DNA of 64,000 nt, taken from contig OZ035962.1 in the NCBI GenBank assembly GCA_964034945.1, positions 78,513,942 to 78,577,941 on the forward strand, written 5' to 3'. The notes under the pieces are model-generated. The model had not been told where the DNA came from and did not search any database. It saw only the letters and a program-made list of their open reading frames with translations. This document shows, in pieces, positions 10,977 to 21,092 of this stretch. The position numbers were made by a program, and so were the translations under genes. The first letter of the stretch is position 1, and every line of letters begins with the position of its first letter. The DNA comes from Chrysopilus asiliformis (lineage: Eukaryota; Arthropoda; Insecta; Diptera; Rhagionidae).

Positions 10977-11573
10977 TTTATTACAAAATGTTTCAATGTA
11001 ATTATTTAAATAATTATTTTTTACACAAGTATTTATGAAGCTTAAAAAGCTTCTAACAAGACATGTCGTGGAATGCTCTCGTTGCTGTAATTTAAGATAC
11101 ATAAGTATAAAACAAATATAGATAAAAATGCAACTATCTAAATGCACCTAAATTATGCAAAAAAAAAATTATAACTAATACTACTATTTACAAATGAGAT
11201 ACTGAATATTTGTCATCTAGATTTGGGATTTTCTGTTTACTAGTAATATTTTTTTTATTCAAAATAATGCCATTTCATTAACTACAAGAATACAGTGTAA
11301 CTCCGTGATAACGCACTGTGTTATAACGTATTTTTGCTTATAACGTACCCAATATAAAGCCATGAGAACAATTCCTTCATGTAGATCGTACTTCTTTAAC
11401 GGATTACTGTCCTCGTATGAGCCCCATTATAACCGAGTTACACTGTAATTATTTTTAGCACGATATTTGAGATTTTTAGACGAGAATCAAAATAATAATA
11501 ATAATAATAGTAACAATTACAATAATAGATTTTAGATTTTTTAAATAAATATAATTATGAATTAATACAACTG
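10977..11573 (-). promoter_or_regulatory. knrl: Putative knrl 3' UTR with two polyadenylation signals
   Basis: Downstream of the knrl stop (minus strand), AATAAA hexamers occur at 11259-11254 (about 315 nt past the stop) and 10982-10977 (about 595 nt past). The sequence is extremely AT-rich, with a run of ATT/AAT trinucleotides at 11488-11530. The 3' end cannot be decided from sequence. A TA-type MITE (11293-11445) sits inside it. Confidence 0.4.
11293..11445. mobile_element. 153-bp pogo-like MITE in or next to the knrl 3' UTR
   Basis: Inverted termini CAGTGTAACTCCG (left) and CAGTGTAACTCGG (right, inverted), each flanked by TA (11291-11292, 11446-11447). A subterminal GATAACGCACTGTGTTATAACG is partly palindromic. 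Termini beginning CAGT plus TA duplication are typical of the pogo/Tigger group. It begins 129 nt past the knrl stop codon. Confidence 0.75.
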
Positions 11574-13034
11574 CTAAACTCTCGTTGTCAGATCTAATGG
11601 CGTCGTGGTCACTTGCATTTTAATGCGTTTCATGTCGCGATCGTATTCAGTTTCGTCATCACTTGCGGCGCCCCCAAGACCTCCAATCCCGCTGTGATGG
11701 CTGCCACCCCCGCCACTCCCCACTGTAAAATGCCGCTTTTCGATCGTTGTCGTGATCGTGGTAGTCGTGGTTTCGTCATCATCCTCGCTGGCCGGATCAC
11801 TTTCACCACCGGACAGGTGTCGATTATCATCAATGGACGTTATACTGCTTTTGCTGCTACTGCTGCTACCAGTCTTCATGCTTAAATCGATCGGATTGTC
11901 TTGGCCGATCGTGTGGTGGTTTTGGGAGCTGGTATTATTGGTGCTGCCGCGTGACACGTTTGTAACCGGCGATCGGGGTGGGGTCATAGAAACCACTACA
12001 TCTTCACTCTCCACATCCGGCTCCTCGTCGCTCTTGGTCGCACCGTTATCTACAAGGTCGTTGGGCGGTGTTGGCGACGGTGGGGTGGGGTGGTCCTCCC
12101 TTGCCGAAGCCGTAGTTGTGGCCGGAACAGGCGATCTCTGCTGTTGCGATTTGAGTACAGCCTCCAGGTAAAAACGTTTTGTTAGCTCTTCGGCCGCTTT
12201 GCTACTGTTGTGAATGTGATTGTTATTATTGTTGATATTGTTATTGTGAATATTGTGGCTGTTGTTGTTATTATTGTTGCTGCCACTTAAACTATTGTGA
12301 TTAGGGGTATATCGGCTATTATTGTTCGCCAGATGCGAATTACTGAGCATATGATGTGGTGACGGCGGGTGTTCTGGTGCGGGTTTCAGGAGACCTTGAT
12401 GATGGGAGTAGAGCGAGGGATGATACCCAGGGAACAGCAGGTGAGACGGTGGTAAAAATGCAGGTGGAGGCATGACAGGCATCGACGATAGGCTTGCAAA
12501 CGGCAACGGCAAGAACATTTCCTTGCTCATCGGCGACGTTGGATCCATGTGTTTTCCGCTCATTCGCAAGAGATTGTTGCTCCTCACGTTTATGTCCACC
12601 GAACTGTCTGAGTTGTGACTATCCGGCGAACTAACGGATGGCGAAGCGGAAGGATGTTTGTACTCCTCGAGGCCAAGAAGCATGAGTTCTTCCTTGGTGC
12701 AATTCGGCCGAGGGGCATACAATCCTGGTGGATAAACACCCGGATGTCCCAACATGGCCAAAGATGACGGTGGAGGCGGTGGGGTTTTCTGATTCCCATG
12801 AGCGGCTGCTGCTGCGGCCGCCTGCTGTTGCTGTTCCTGCAGCAAACAGTGAATTTTGAACCAATTCGATCGGCGGCCATACCGGGATCCACTTTTTGAC
12901 ATGCCAACCAGGAGACATTTTCTAAGACGGCACGCCTTGCATGCAGTTCTATTTTTCTTATTAATCACGCACTCCCCGTTGTTTTTGCACTCCGATATCG
13001 ACGAGAGATTATTGTAGGAGCGTCCAAAGAATGA
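11574..13034 (-). CDS. knrl: knrl (knirps-like) nuclear receptor, main coding exon
   Basis: Minus-strand exon of 486 codons plus TAG. It begins at 13034 after TCATCTCTTTCCAG with [12 protein letters not shown], in phase with the exon at 22954-23031 (26 codons); total about 512 residues. Zinc finger 2 uses Cys42, Cys48, Cys58 and Cys61. It is followed by the knirps-family box [20 protein letters not shown], then poly-Gln/poly-Ala (residues ~92-105). Further on are a proline-rich block with [20 protein letters not shown] (~211-230), a His/Asn-rich tract (~262-304), [17 protein letters not shown] (~309-325), [10 protein letters not shown], the dCtBP-type motif PIDLSMK (~407-413) and C-terminal PLDLTTRV. 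There is no ligand-binding domain, as in all knirps-family proteins. Fly relatives repress transcription in segmentation, tracheal and wing-vein patterning. The PLDLTT end and long middle favour knrl over knirps. The exon is clearly richer in GC than its surroundings. Confidence 0.95.
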   Translation of the reverse strand, partial: SFFGRSYNNLSSISECKNNGECVINKKNRTACKACRLRKCLLVGMSKSGSRYGRRSNWFKIHCLLQEQQQQAAAAAAAHGNQKTPPPPPSSLAMLGHPGVYPPGLYAPRPNCTKEELMLLGLEEYKHPSASPSVSSPDSHNSDSSVDINVRSNNLLRMSGKHMDPTSPMSKEMFLPLPFASLSSMPVMPPPAFLPPSHLLFPGYHPSLYSHHQGLLKPAPEHPPSPHHMLSNSHLANNNSRYTPNHNSLSGSNNNNNNSHNIHNNNINNNNNHIHNSSKAAEELTKRFYLEAVLKSQQQRSPVPATTTASAREDHPTPPSPTPPNDLVDNGATKSDEEPDVESEDVVVSMTPPRSPVTNVSRGSTNNTSSQNHHTIGQDNPIDLSMKTGSSSSSKSSITSIDDNRHLSGGESDPASEDDDETTTTTITTTIEKRHFTVGSGGGGSHHSGIGGLGGAASDDETEYDRDMKRIKMQVTTTPLDLTTRV

Positions 13035-13809
13035 CTGGAAAGAGATGAGAAAAATAACTGATTATTATTTTGTAAGTAATTTCAAACACAAGAAATCGAT
13101 CAATTTGGGAGGTTCCAATTTCGTTCGTAGGGAAAATCACTTTGTCACAAAAGTCAAAGATCGTCGAGAGCACTACATTTGGGTGCGAAAGGTAATTTTC
13201 TTAGTGTTTATTAAGCGTGAATCACACGACCGAGGAAAGTAATCATGTGAAAATTAGGTGCAAAGAAAGTAATTGAGCTGAAAATGGTATAAAAATCGAT
13301 TGTTAAATGGAGGTACAGATGAGCGGGTTGGAATTATTGAACAATCACTTGTGAGATGGTAGTAACGACATCTTAAACAGAAGGTGATTAAAGGCTGGGC
13401 TTGGCCTGATTATGGGAGTGGTGGAAAAGTGTTTCCTCTTAGGTGTCGTGTGTCGATGATTTGAAATTAGACTCGTTTTTCAAATGTAAATTAGATTCAT
13501 CTTCAATTATGATAATTGAACTGTGGTCTAATTGTGACAAACAACAGCAAATACTACAGGTTTATTTTGATGATGTCATGAGATACGAAAAATATACTGC
13601 GTGTGTATCGCATTTTGAGAGGAGTTTTCATTAATTTTCCTGTACCCAAGCAAGTTTTACGAAAAGAAAAATTTTGTAATATTTTTTTTGTTGTCATAAT
13701 TATCATGTACCTACGACGAAAACGGAGAGAAAAATCATTGGTTGATTCAACTACGTTTCGTGATCAACCAACAATACAATGTAAATGGTGAAATCAACTA
13801 CGAACGTGA
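13035..13809 (-). other. knrl intron, 3' part
   Basis: This is the end of the 9,919-nt intron (13035-22953) between the two knrl coding exons, with acceptor TCATCTCTTTCCAG at 13048-13035. No repeat ends are recognised before the piggyBac-type element. Confidence 0.7.
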
Positions 13810-14361
13810 TTAGCACATTGAACGCCACGTCGCACAGTGGTTCAGGATTAAAATCCATTGGCCAAAATTCAATTTTTTTGTGGTAACCAATTTGATTTTT
13901 TTTGATCACATTTGATAGTAAATAGTTCAAAAGTCGGAAATAAAAAATATTAGGTCAATATCTTTAAAAATGTGTCGTTGCGGAAGCATTGAAATAGAAA
14001 CTTTTTTTAAATTTTGCCAAAAAGTAAATTTCTTGGTTTTTTCCCAACTTTAAGTGAACACAACGTTCACATTTTTTAAGATTTTGCATTCGGGTTTTTT
14101 TTATTTGAATGAGTGGATCTTTCCCTATAATTCTGAGTTAATTTGGAACCTGGACTATTTTTAAGTTAATTATAATTAAATATTTATTAGGAACACTTTT
14201 TTCATATAAATTTGAAGTTTGAAAGATCATAACTTGTGCCCGTCAACAGACGTCAAGTTGAAATTTTTTTTAAGTTATAGCCACAACAATTACCTTTAAT
14301 TCCATATATGGTTTTGTTGCCGTAAGTACCCGTATTGAGGCGCTAGCGGCGTTTTAATTAA

Positions 14362-14880
14362 GCTATATATATAAAAATGGAAGTTTTTTGGTTGGTTGGT
14401 TTGTTGGTTTGAGATTACAAAACTCAAGAACTACTGGACCGATTTTTACGCGGTTTTTTGCAAAATGATCTGCGTTGCCAGGAGCAGGTTTTTAGCTATG
14501 TTAGATTTTTAAAATTCGAAACGGTAGGTCCTGTAAGGATAATAAATATCCTTTTTCCCATCTTTCCTCACAAAAACTGGCTTTGGACGGTTTTCAGGGT
14601 CGCTGACCACTAATCCGGTATTAGATTTTCAAAATTCGAAACGGAAGGTCCTGTAAGGATAAAGCAAATATCCTTTTTCCAGGTTTCCTGGAAAAAATCT
14701 GCATAAGGGGGTTTCCGGGGTCACTGATCGCGAATCCGGTGTTAGATTTTTCAAATTCTAAACGGAAGGTCCTGTAAGGATAACGTTTTTTCCGAAAAGT
14801 TTTTAAGTTATTTATGGTTTTTTGGCATTCTAAAATTTATACAAAAAACGTTAAGCTGTCAACGTAGGATATGCTAGTTT
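14362..14880. repeat. Dispersed repeat with internal ~120-bp tandem units
   Basis: It starts AGCTATATATATAAAAATGG and ends TAGGATATGCTAGTTTTATG, a start/end style common in insect dispersed repeats. Inside, the phrase TTAGATTTTYMAAATTCKAAACGG-GGTCCTGTAAGGATAA recurs at 14500, 14620 and 14741. This gives two full units of 120-121 bp and a partial third, with about 10-15% divergence. Confidence 0.6.
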
Positions 14881-15044
14881 TATGTAAAAAACAGGAAAGC
14901 AAAGTAGTGATATATTTTATTTAATACAATTTCGAAGTGTTATAAAATGCTGGCTGGTCAAAACCTGCTCTTAGACGTCAATCTTTGTATTTTTATAATT
15001 TTATGACCTGCATTGAAAGTGTTATGATAGACATATAGAGTTGC

Positions 15045-15126
15045 GGATTTCCCGAAATGATGAAAATTTTAATTCTCGAGATTCGGGATTTCCCGAAATA
15101 TTAAAAACTTTAATTCTCGAGATTCG
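15045..15126. repeat. Two-copy 41-bp tandem repeat
   Basis: GGATTTCCCGAAAT...TTTAATTCTCGAGATTC is repeated head to tail (15045-15085 and 15086-15126) with a few differences. Confidence 0.8.
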
Positions 15127-15322
15127 GACAGTTTTATGACATCTAGGTGTACTACACAGGTGCAGATAATATGTTGATTTGATAATTATTGTGCTGGCAA
15201 TTTGATCTTTAATTACCAGTAACAAGGATAACTTATGTACTATAAAGTCCACATATCTCTGCAAATAAATCGAGGGTTTTCCCCAAACATATATATATAA
15301 CAAGAATTACCCATGGAGAAAT

Positions 15323-15660
15323 ATGCCACAAACAGTCCACAAAATATTATATCATGGCGAAGACATCATCAGAAATAATCTACTACCACTTGCAGATCTA
15401 TCAGAAGTAACTCAAGAAAAAAGGAATAAAAACTACAGGTATTTCAGAGAACATAACACCAGGTAAATGTCAAGGAATAGCGCAAATGAAGACTTATTTA
15501 ACATATTGCTCGTAACATCAGACCCATTCGTTTCGAGCATAGACATCAATGGAAATCGCCACATTTGGAATTAGATGAAGAAGCTAAAAAGTTACTACAT
15601 GATACAAACCCCTCCCAAATTATAGATGAAATACAAGAATTACCCCTAGACAAAATTTAA
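15323..15660 (+). pseudogene. Broken transposon-encoded protein fragment
   Basis: The frame opens MPQTVHKILYHGEDIIRNN, then LLPLADLSEVTQEKRNKNYRYFREHNTR. A TAA stop (15464-15466) interrupts it. The same frame resumes MSRNSANEDLFNILL-VTSDPFVSSI, and after a frameshift near 15555 LELDEEAKKLLHD continues to a TAA at 15658-15660. I recall the pattern (HK.L.HG..II...LLP...LSEEAQE.RNK..R.YRE..TRK...NEDL...LL.SSDP..S) from many insect repeat-derived proteins, so this is a decayed transposon gene tail. I cannot name the family with certainty. Confidence 0.55.
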
Positions 15661-16392
15661 TTAGCGATCGGTGTTAATGAAATCTGTATGATAAACCAAT
15701 TTTAGTTAAATTGTTATTTAATTTGGTGTTACTAATAAAATCTACTTTAACAATAAATATACTCTGTTTAACTACTTATAGAATTTCACAAAAATTTAAT
15801 AATAGTAACAAAAAGTCATATTTTATGATATTTCAAAATTATTCAAATCAAAACAACTACTTTCCTACTAAATAATGAACAGAACATAAAAAGTTCTGTT
15901 TTATTTGACAATAGCGCAGAAACTAGTTATCCGATTTTGATGAAACTTTATGATAAATAAAGCTTGAAAACTCTTCTATTTAATAAAAAAAACCGCATTT
16001 CAAAACTTTCAATGGATCAAAAGATATTGAATTTTGACCAATAGCAAACGATCTCGAACCACTGTGCGTCGCACGAAAACGGCTTTTTACATATGGGATT
16101 TTACACTGCCACTGAATGCGATGGCCTCCGAGGAACATTTACGAGTTTTCAGCTTGGCCCTGGAGCTATTTTTTCATAGTTTTTTGGGCGATATAGGTTA
16201 AGGAATTTTTTGAAATTATTTTTGTGAAACAAGCAGAACTATTTTGAAAAAATATAATCTTATTCATAGAAATATATTAGGTACAAAATAAGTTCTGAAT
16301 TTTAGAAAAATAAAGGCAGTCATTCTAATTCTTTAGTTTTATTTATGTTACATTTTTTTATTTTATTTATGTTGTTTTTTCATTTGAGAAAT

Positions 16393-16896
16393 TCAACTGA
16401 AAGAAAGATAAAATATAGAAAGAAAAGTAGTTTTGTTATTTTCATTCTTCCTTTTTTCAATAGTGTGTTTTTTCTTCATTGATGTTGGTTGTGCTGATGA
16501 AAATTCTAGTAATTCAGTTGCAATATCTTCTCGGAATTTCCGAATTTTCGTGTTTTTGGTTGTGGCTTTATAAATAGTTAAAGCATTCACAACAGAAATA
16601 CCAAGTAGTAACTCAATGCCTAGTTTGCGATACCATTTTAGTCCTTTTCGCAGAGTGGTGGCATATGATGCCATTTGGTCAGACAAATCGATTCCGGCCA
16701 TCCCTTTGTTGTAATCTAAAACCGCCAACGGTTTTTCAATTCTTCTTTTTTTGGTTCTCGCTGAAGGTCCTGCACTAGTAGAAGGTTGTGGATCAGTCAA
16801 CTCTGCGCCTTCAGGATCTGTTGCACGGTATTTTTTCCGTGCTGGGCCATGCGACCAAAAACGTGCGACACAGAAATCCTTGCACAAAAAGTACAA
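16393..16896 (-). pseudogene. piggyBac transposase, C-terminal remnant
   Basis: The 167-codon frame contains KPLAVLDYNKGMAGIDLSDQ, followed by MASYATTLRKGLKWYRKLGIE and a LLGISVVNALTIY helix. These match the last catalytic-Asp region of the piggyBac (DDE_Tnp_1_7) transposase, where YN(K)xx(G)GxDxxDQ is diagnostic. The two N-terminal catalytic Asp regions and most of the protein are absent, and the right TIR lies only 126 bp upstream. It is an internally deleted, non-functional copy. The Lys-rich tail after LLEF may be the natural C-terminus, lacking an obvious Cys-rich RING-like domain. Confidence 0.85.
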
Positions 16897-17026
16897 AAAG
16901 GACCTGTTGACAGCCCATATTGGTCCAAAAGTTCATTTTGAGTAACAACGAAAACATTCGTTCACAAAAAGCTACGTGGCCTCCGGGGAAACATTACCGA
17001 TTTTGCCGTGGCGTTCAATGTGTTAG

Positions 17027-19290
17027 AGCAGCCACGAACGTGATTAAACCAACTATGAAACGTGATTAAATCAACTAGCGACTTACTGTTGATTCTATTT
17101 TTTTTAGATATCACGGAAATTGTTAATTTTACCATAAATGTCATACAACCCCAAACCCTTCGTGTATGTGAAATTTCAGAAAAATCTGACAACTATGAAA
17201 AAAAATTCTTTCAATAAGGAAAAAAATCTGCCTGTCAGTTTGCATTGATTTTTTAATTTCTAAAAATTTTCAGAGTTCATATAAAAGATTGTCTTACTAG
17301 AAGTCAGTTCTATATTTAAACATAGTCAATCAAAACACAGAATCAAAACTCATAGAACCAATTTGATTGCAAAAAAAAAATTATCTGCAATATACTTTCA
17401 ATTAAATTCCCAATTGTTACGAAAGGGTATACCATAAAATATGTCTTCACTTCCCCCTTTGTTTAAATTGAAAGTAAATGCTGATGCATGATGCCGCTTT
17501 ATGGATTTTGCCGGTTCATTTTCTTCAATTGTTTAAACAAAAATCAATAGTCAAACACGAACCATCACAATATACACAAATATATCAGTATAGTATAAGA
17601 CCAATATGAATCAACAATAAGCCACCAATAGTAAATATATAGTCTGATCTTTCGATCGGAGAAGTCAAATAGAAACACAACAGAACAATATCATTTAACA
17701 ACACTAAAACATCCCATTTCCGACCTACTAATCTTGATGCCCAATTAACCTTAAAGTGTATTATAATGTTGGATAGGTACTTGCGATATACCCATTCGTA
17801 CTAACAAGTTGAACTAAAAGGCACTTGTTTACCATCTTCAACTCTAATACATTGATATTACCTGAGTGGTCGTCAGTGCAATTTGAACAAAATGCGAAAC
17901 CAAAAGAAGTAAATTTCATGATCTCCTTGTGAAAAAAACGAAATAATGTAGAAAAATGCAGAGATCGTATAAAAATAAATAATAGGAAAATCACAAAAGG
18001 TGAGGTTCAATTCAAACAGCCGCAAAGGGGATGCAATTTGATTGTTTTAAATTGAAGATTAACTTAAAAGAACAACAAGAAAATTTTACAAATCGCAAAC
18101 GAAATTGAAATCCGTACTGAAATCGTAAGTGAAACTCTCTCATCCGAACAATCAAAAAGGTGTTAAATACATTATCAAATTGGATTTGTAAACTTCACAC
18201 TTTGATTAACTTCCACTTTGAAGCCCTAAATGCAAATTGAAACCCAGTAACGTACATACGAACAACATATGTTGATGTTATGAAATTCGCAACGAAAAGA
18301 TGGATGCGGATAAATTCGTACATGGCAGATATTCACAGATACGTGAAGGTTTCCTCCGATTCAAAGGTTTCATAAAAGGTGGTTTATAAGTTCAACCAAT
18401 TATATTACAATTGTTATCATTGCTCGTTTAGTTTTTACCATTTGTTGGCGTATAATTGGATTTGTGTAAGGAATCATTGTGTTATGACTATTGGATAAAG
18501 AGTTTAATGGGAAATAAGTTTAAGAAAAGTTGAAATTGACAGAAAACAAGAAAATCGGTAAGGGAATCACTTGATTTACAACGTTTTTGGGGTGCATAAA
18601 ATTGCATGGTTTTTTGCTATAGGTCTTTGCTAAACCCAACCGATTTTTTTTACAAAATCTAAAATATCTCGATAACGGTAAAAGATATCGAAATTTAATA
18701 TTCTTCCTTCTTCCTTTATTTGGTTTAAAAAAATCAAAAAATTTGCAAGTAATTCGTAAAAATCTATTTTTTTTTACATTTTAATAAAAAATATTTCAAT
18801 AACGGTAAAAGATAGTGGATAACGGTAAATGTTAGAATTGTGGAAATTTTTTTTTCTTCAATTTATCTCATTTATTGAATCACCGGAAATCCTTCAGGTT
18901 GCGGGAGAAACAGAAAAAAAAATTTTTTTTTGTTTCAAATAATCGTACATCTCGATACCAGTTTGAGATATTGACTTCTAGTGAAAGCCAAAAGTGTACG
19001 AAATTTAACTGTCTTCATGTCTTGCCGTACATTGAACACGTAAATTCGGAGTAAATCGTTAAAAAAAACGTGATTTTTTCGGTTTGAGATTGGTTTCTGT
19101 GGGAGCTGAAGTTAAAAGAAATTTAAATCTAAGTTGAAAACAGTCAGTTCAGTCTTACTTGACTCCACAACTCATAGGATAGATTTTGGTGGACTTATGC
19201 TGGAGATGAACCCCCGACGCACAATTATGCCAAAGTTCAGGCCGATCGGCTCGGTAGTTTTCCCGCAAAAGAGTCACATATAAGAAAAAT
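17027..19290. other. knrl intron, middle part, AT-rich
   Basis: No coding sequence is visible. The block 18590-18850 has several copies of the phrase ATAACGGTAAAAGATA, a loose internal repeat. The rest shows nothing I can name. Confidence 0.5.
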
Positions 19291-19460
19291 CAAGCTTCGG
19301 ATTTACTTTACCCCCTCCCCCTACTCCCTTCACCAATCGGTCTACTTTTTAATAGACCTTTGTTATCCATGCCAAATTTCAGGTCAATCGGTTCAGCCGT
19401 TTTCACGTGAAACAGGAGCAGACAGACAGACAGACGCCAACTCATTTTTATATCGGGTCT
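19291..19460 (+). repeat. Dispersed repeat tail with (CAGA)n
   Basis: The phrases CCAAATTTCAGGTCAATCGG, TTCAGCCGTTTTCACGTGAAAC and GGAGCAGACAGACAGACAGAC are the kind of 3' tail found on many insect dispersed repeats. A similar tail lies at 54230-54400. Confidence 0.45.
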
Positions 19461-19556
19461 TTCAACAAGGACATAACAATTTCGTATTCAAATAAAACAC
19501 AGAATAATTGAGATATCGGGCTGAAATTTATTCCAGGTGTAGTGGACATGTTACAG

Positions 19557-19865
19557 TTAAGTATGAAATTCGATGTCGTTCATATGGCCACCGCGAGCAC
19601 GTTTGCACAGCTTGATTTTTTGGAGCCAATTTTCCACCACTCTTCCACACAGATCGGCCGAGAGCTCCTCTAACGTTGTTGGCTTGTTGGCATAAACCAA
19701 CGACTTAACATAACCCCATAAAAAGAAATCCAACGGCGTTAAATCGCATGAGCGAGGTGGCCATTCAACCGGACCATTTCTCGAGATTACACGATTACCG
19801 AACTTCTCCTTTAATATATCAATTGTTTGACCAGCTGTGTGGCATTGCTCGTTCGTGAACTGCAC
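19557..19865 (-). pseudogene. Tc1/mariner-superfamily transposase, C-terminal remnant
   Basis: The 102-codon frame reads CHTAGQTIDILKEKFGNRVI followed by SRNGPVEWPPRSCDLTPLDF and FLWGYVKSLVYANKPTTLEE, then SADLCGRVVENW. This is the region around the third catalytic Asp (SxDLTPLDFFLWGYVK) of IS630/Tc1/mariner-type transposases common in insects. The second catalytic Asp, normally in a QQDGAxCHTA context, is degraded here (QFTNEQCHTA), and everything N-terminal is missing. Downstream, ACATGTCCACTACACC...TTGAAAGACCCGATA may be its 3' end. It lies in the knrl intron, same strand as knrl. Confidence 0.85.
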
Positions 19866-19899
19866 CGTGATAAAAATGTAAACCTTGACTGACGTTTTA

Positions 19900-20750
19900 G
19901 CATTGCCAGATCATAAAAAAAGTTTTAGTATGATAACTTTCTCGAAATACCTATCTCAGATCAGTCGGTGCAGCTCCTGACAGGTTTGTTATTATTTTCC
20001 CTAGCCCAAAAATCTACCCCAAAAAAATCCCACTAAACCACAATTAAAAAAATCCAATAAAACCCAAACAAAACCCAGCAAAAATTATTTGGTTTTAATT
20101 GTCGATATTAGATAAAAATAAGTACGTTTTTTTAAAAAGTAAAAATTCCATCATTGGTTTTCATGAAATCCACTAGTGGGAAAATTGTTCTTGAGTGGTG
20201 TGTTTAATAATAATTCAGAAACTTTTTCATAAGAAATAGGTGTCTTTACTCTTCTACTCTTCGTCTTTGGTGTCCATTACAAACAAATTTTAACGTTTTT
20301 AGCGGCAGTTTAAAAATTTTAATTTTACTGGTAAAGTTAAACTTTTTTCATTAATTAAAACAAGTGATGTGGTTGCAAAGGATAATTAAAAATTGAAAAA
20401 TTTCTTGATATAATTTATGGTCTAAATAATTTTGATTTTTTAAATTTACATATATTAGATAATACGAGGTGCTTTTACTAATTATAGATTTGACCGTTTT
20501 ATTTGCAATAGAAAAATACGTAATTTTTAGTAGTTGATGTTAGTCGAAATGTTTTTAAAAACCCAATAAAATCAAAAAAAAAACTCATTGGGTTTGGCTT
20601 TAAAAAAAAAAACAAAACGGGTTTTTCACAACCCTTGCTCCTGAAGCCCTACTTTAATTGCTGCAGATTTAATTTTTAAATTTCTCATGCCACAGGTTGA
20701 TACATTTTTACTTTTCCTAATGGAGGTAAACATACGCCTACCATAGGTTA
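19900..20750. other. knrl intron, AT-rich
   Basis: Low-complexity A/T runs and a few repeated CCCAAAAAA/AAACCCA phrases; no gene or repeat end is recognised. Confidence 0.5.
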
Positions 20751-20753
20751 AGT

Positions 20754-21092
20754 TCATCATCATCCTCGGCGCCACAGCTCTCGAAGAGCCTGGGCCTCCT
20801 CAATTCAAGTTTCATAACAATTTCTTCCCTGCTCCGCACCTACAGTTTTACATGGATTGCGAACCATGGATGAATTACAACATTTGTAAGGTTTTTACGT
20901 TGCAACCCATCAACAGCAGAGGCCGTGATAGCAATCTAGACCGACGATGTCCTTAACACCAAGCGGCAACTATCACTACTCACTTTGTAAAGTAAGTTGA
21001 GTGGACATGAATCACAGCGGCGACAGTCGGGAATTGAACCACCGACCTCCGGAACACGGGCCAAGTACTTTACCACTTGGACTACGCTGGTT
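20754..21092 (-). mobile_element. tRNA-derived SINE
   Basis: On the minus strand the head, near 21090, reads CCAGCG then an A-box-like TAGTCCAAGTGG (21084-21073). About 32 nt later comes a B-box GGTTCAATTCC (21040-21030), the spacing of an internal RNA polymerase III promoter. A tRNA-unrelated body follows, and the element ends in a (GAT)n-type tail, GGATGATGATGAACTT (20764-20752). The cloverleaf is not complete (no 3' acceptor arm), so it is not a tRNA gene. It lies in the knrl intron in the sense orientation of knrl. Confidence 0.65.

Larger units (their letters stand above)
13835..16064. mobile_element. hAT-like element nested in the piggyBac copy
   Basis: The ends are CAGTGGTTC on the left and GAACCACTG on the right. 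A second match lies further in: TTGGCCAAAATTCAAT on the left, and its complement ATTGAATTTTGACCAA on the right. CGTCGCA precedes the left end (13828-13834) and recurs two bases beyond the right end (16067-16073), close to an 8-bp hAT duplication with one change. CA(G)TGG ends are typical of hAT. It contains a broken transposon ORF (15323-15660) and at least one further insertion (14362-14880). Confidence 0.6.
13814..17022 (-). mobile_element. piggyBac-type element, deleted and interrupted
   Basis: Perfect 15-bp inverted ends CACATTGAACGCCAC, with the 4-bp direct repeat TTAG outside each (13810-13813 and 17023-17026). A 4-bp duplication and the transposase remnant at 16393-16896 place it in the piggyBac superfamily, although TTAA is the usual target. 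A subterminal repeat GGCCTCCGRGGAA occurs at about 16128 and 16978. A 2.2-kb hAT-like element sits 21 bp inside the left end. Without it this copy is about 1 kb, an internal-deletion derivative. Confidence 0.8.

Noticed and set aside
11613..12171. Plus-strand frames of 90 and 139 codons, and 67-105-codon frames on the minus strand, over the knrl exon
   Set aside because: They are alternative-frame or antisense shadows of the GC-rich knrl coding exon; the knrl frame has family-wide conservation.
21030..21090. tRNA gene on the minus strand
   Set aside because: A- and B-box-like words are present but the acceptor stem and 3' half do not fold; it reads on into a SINE body with a GAT tail.
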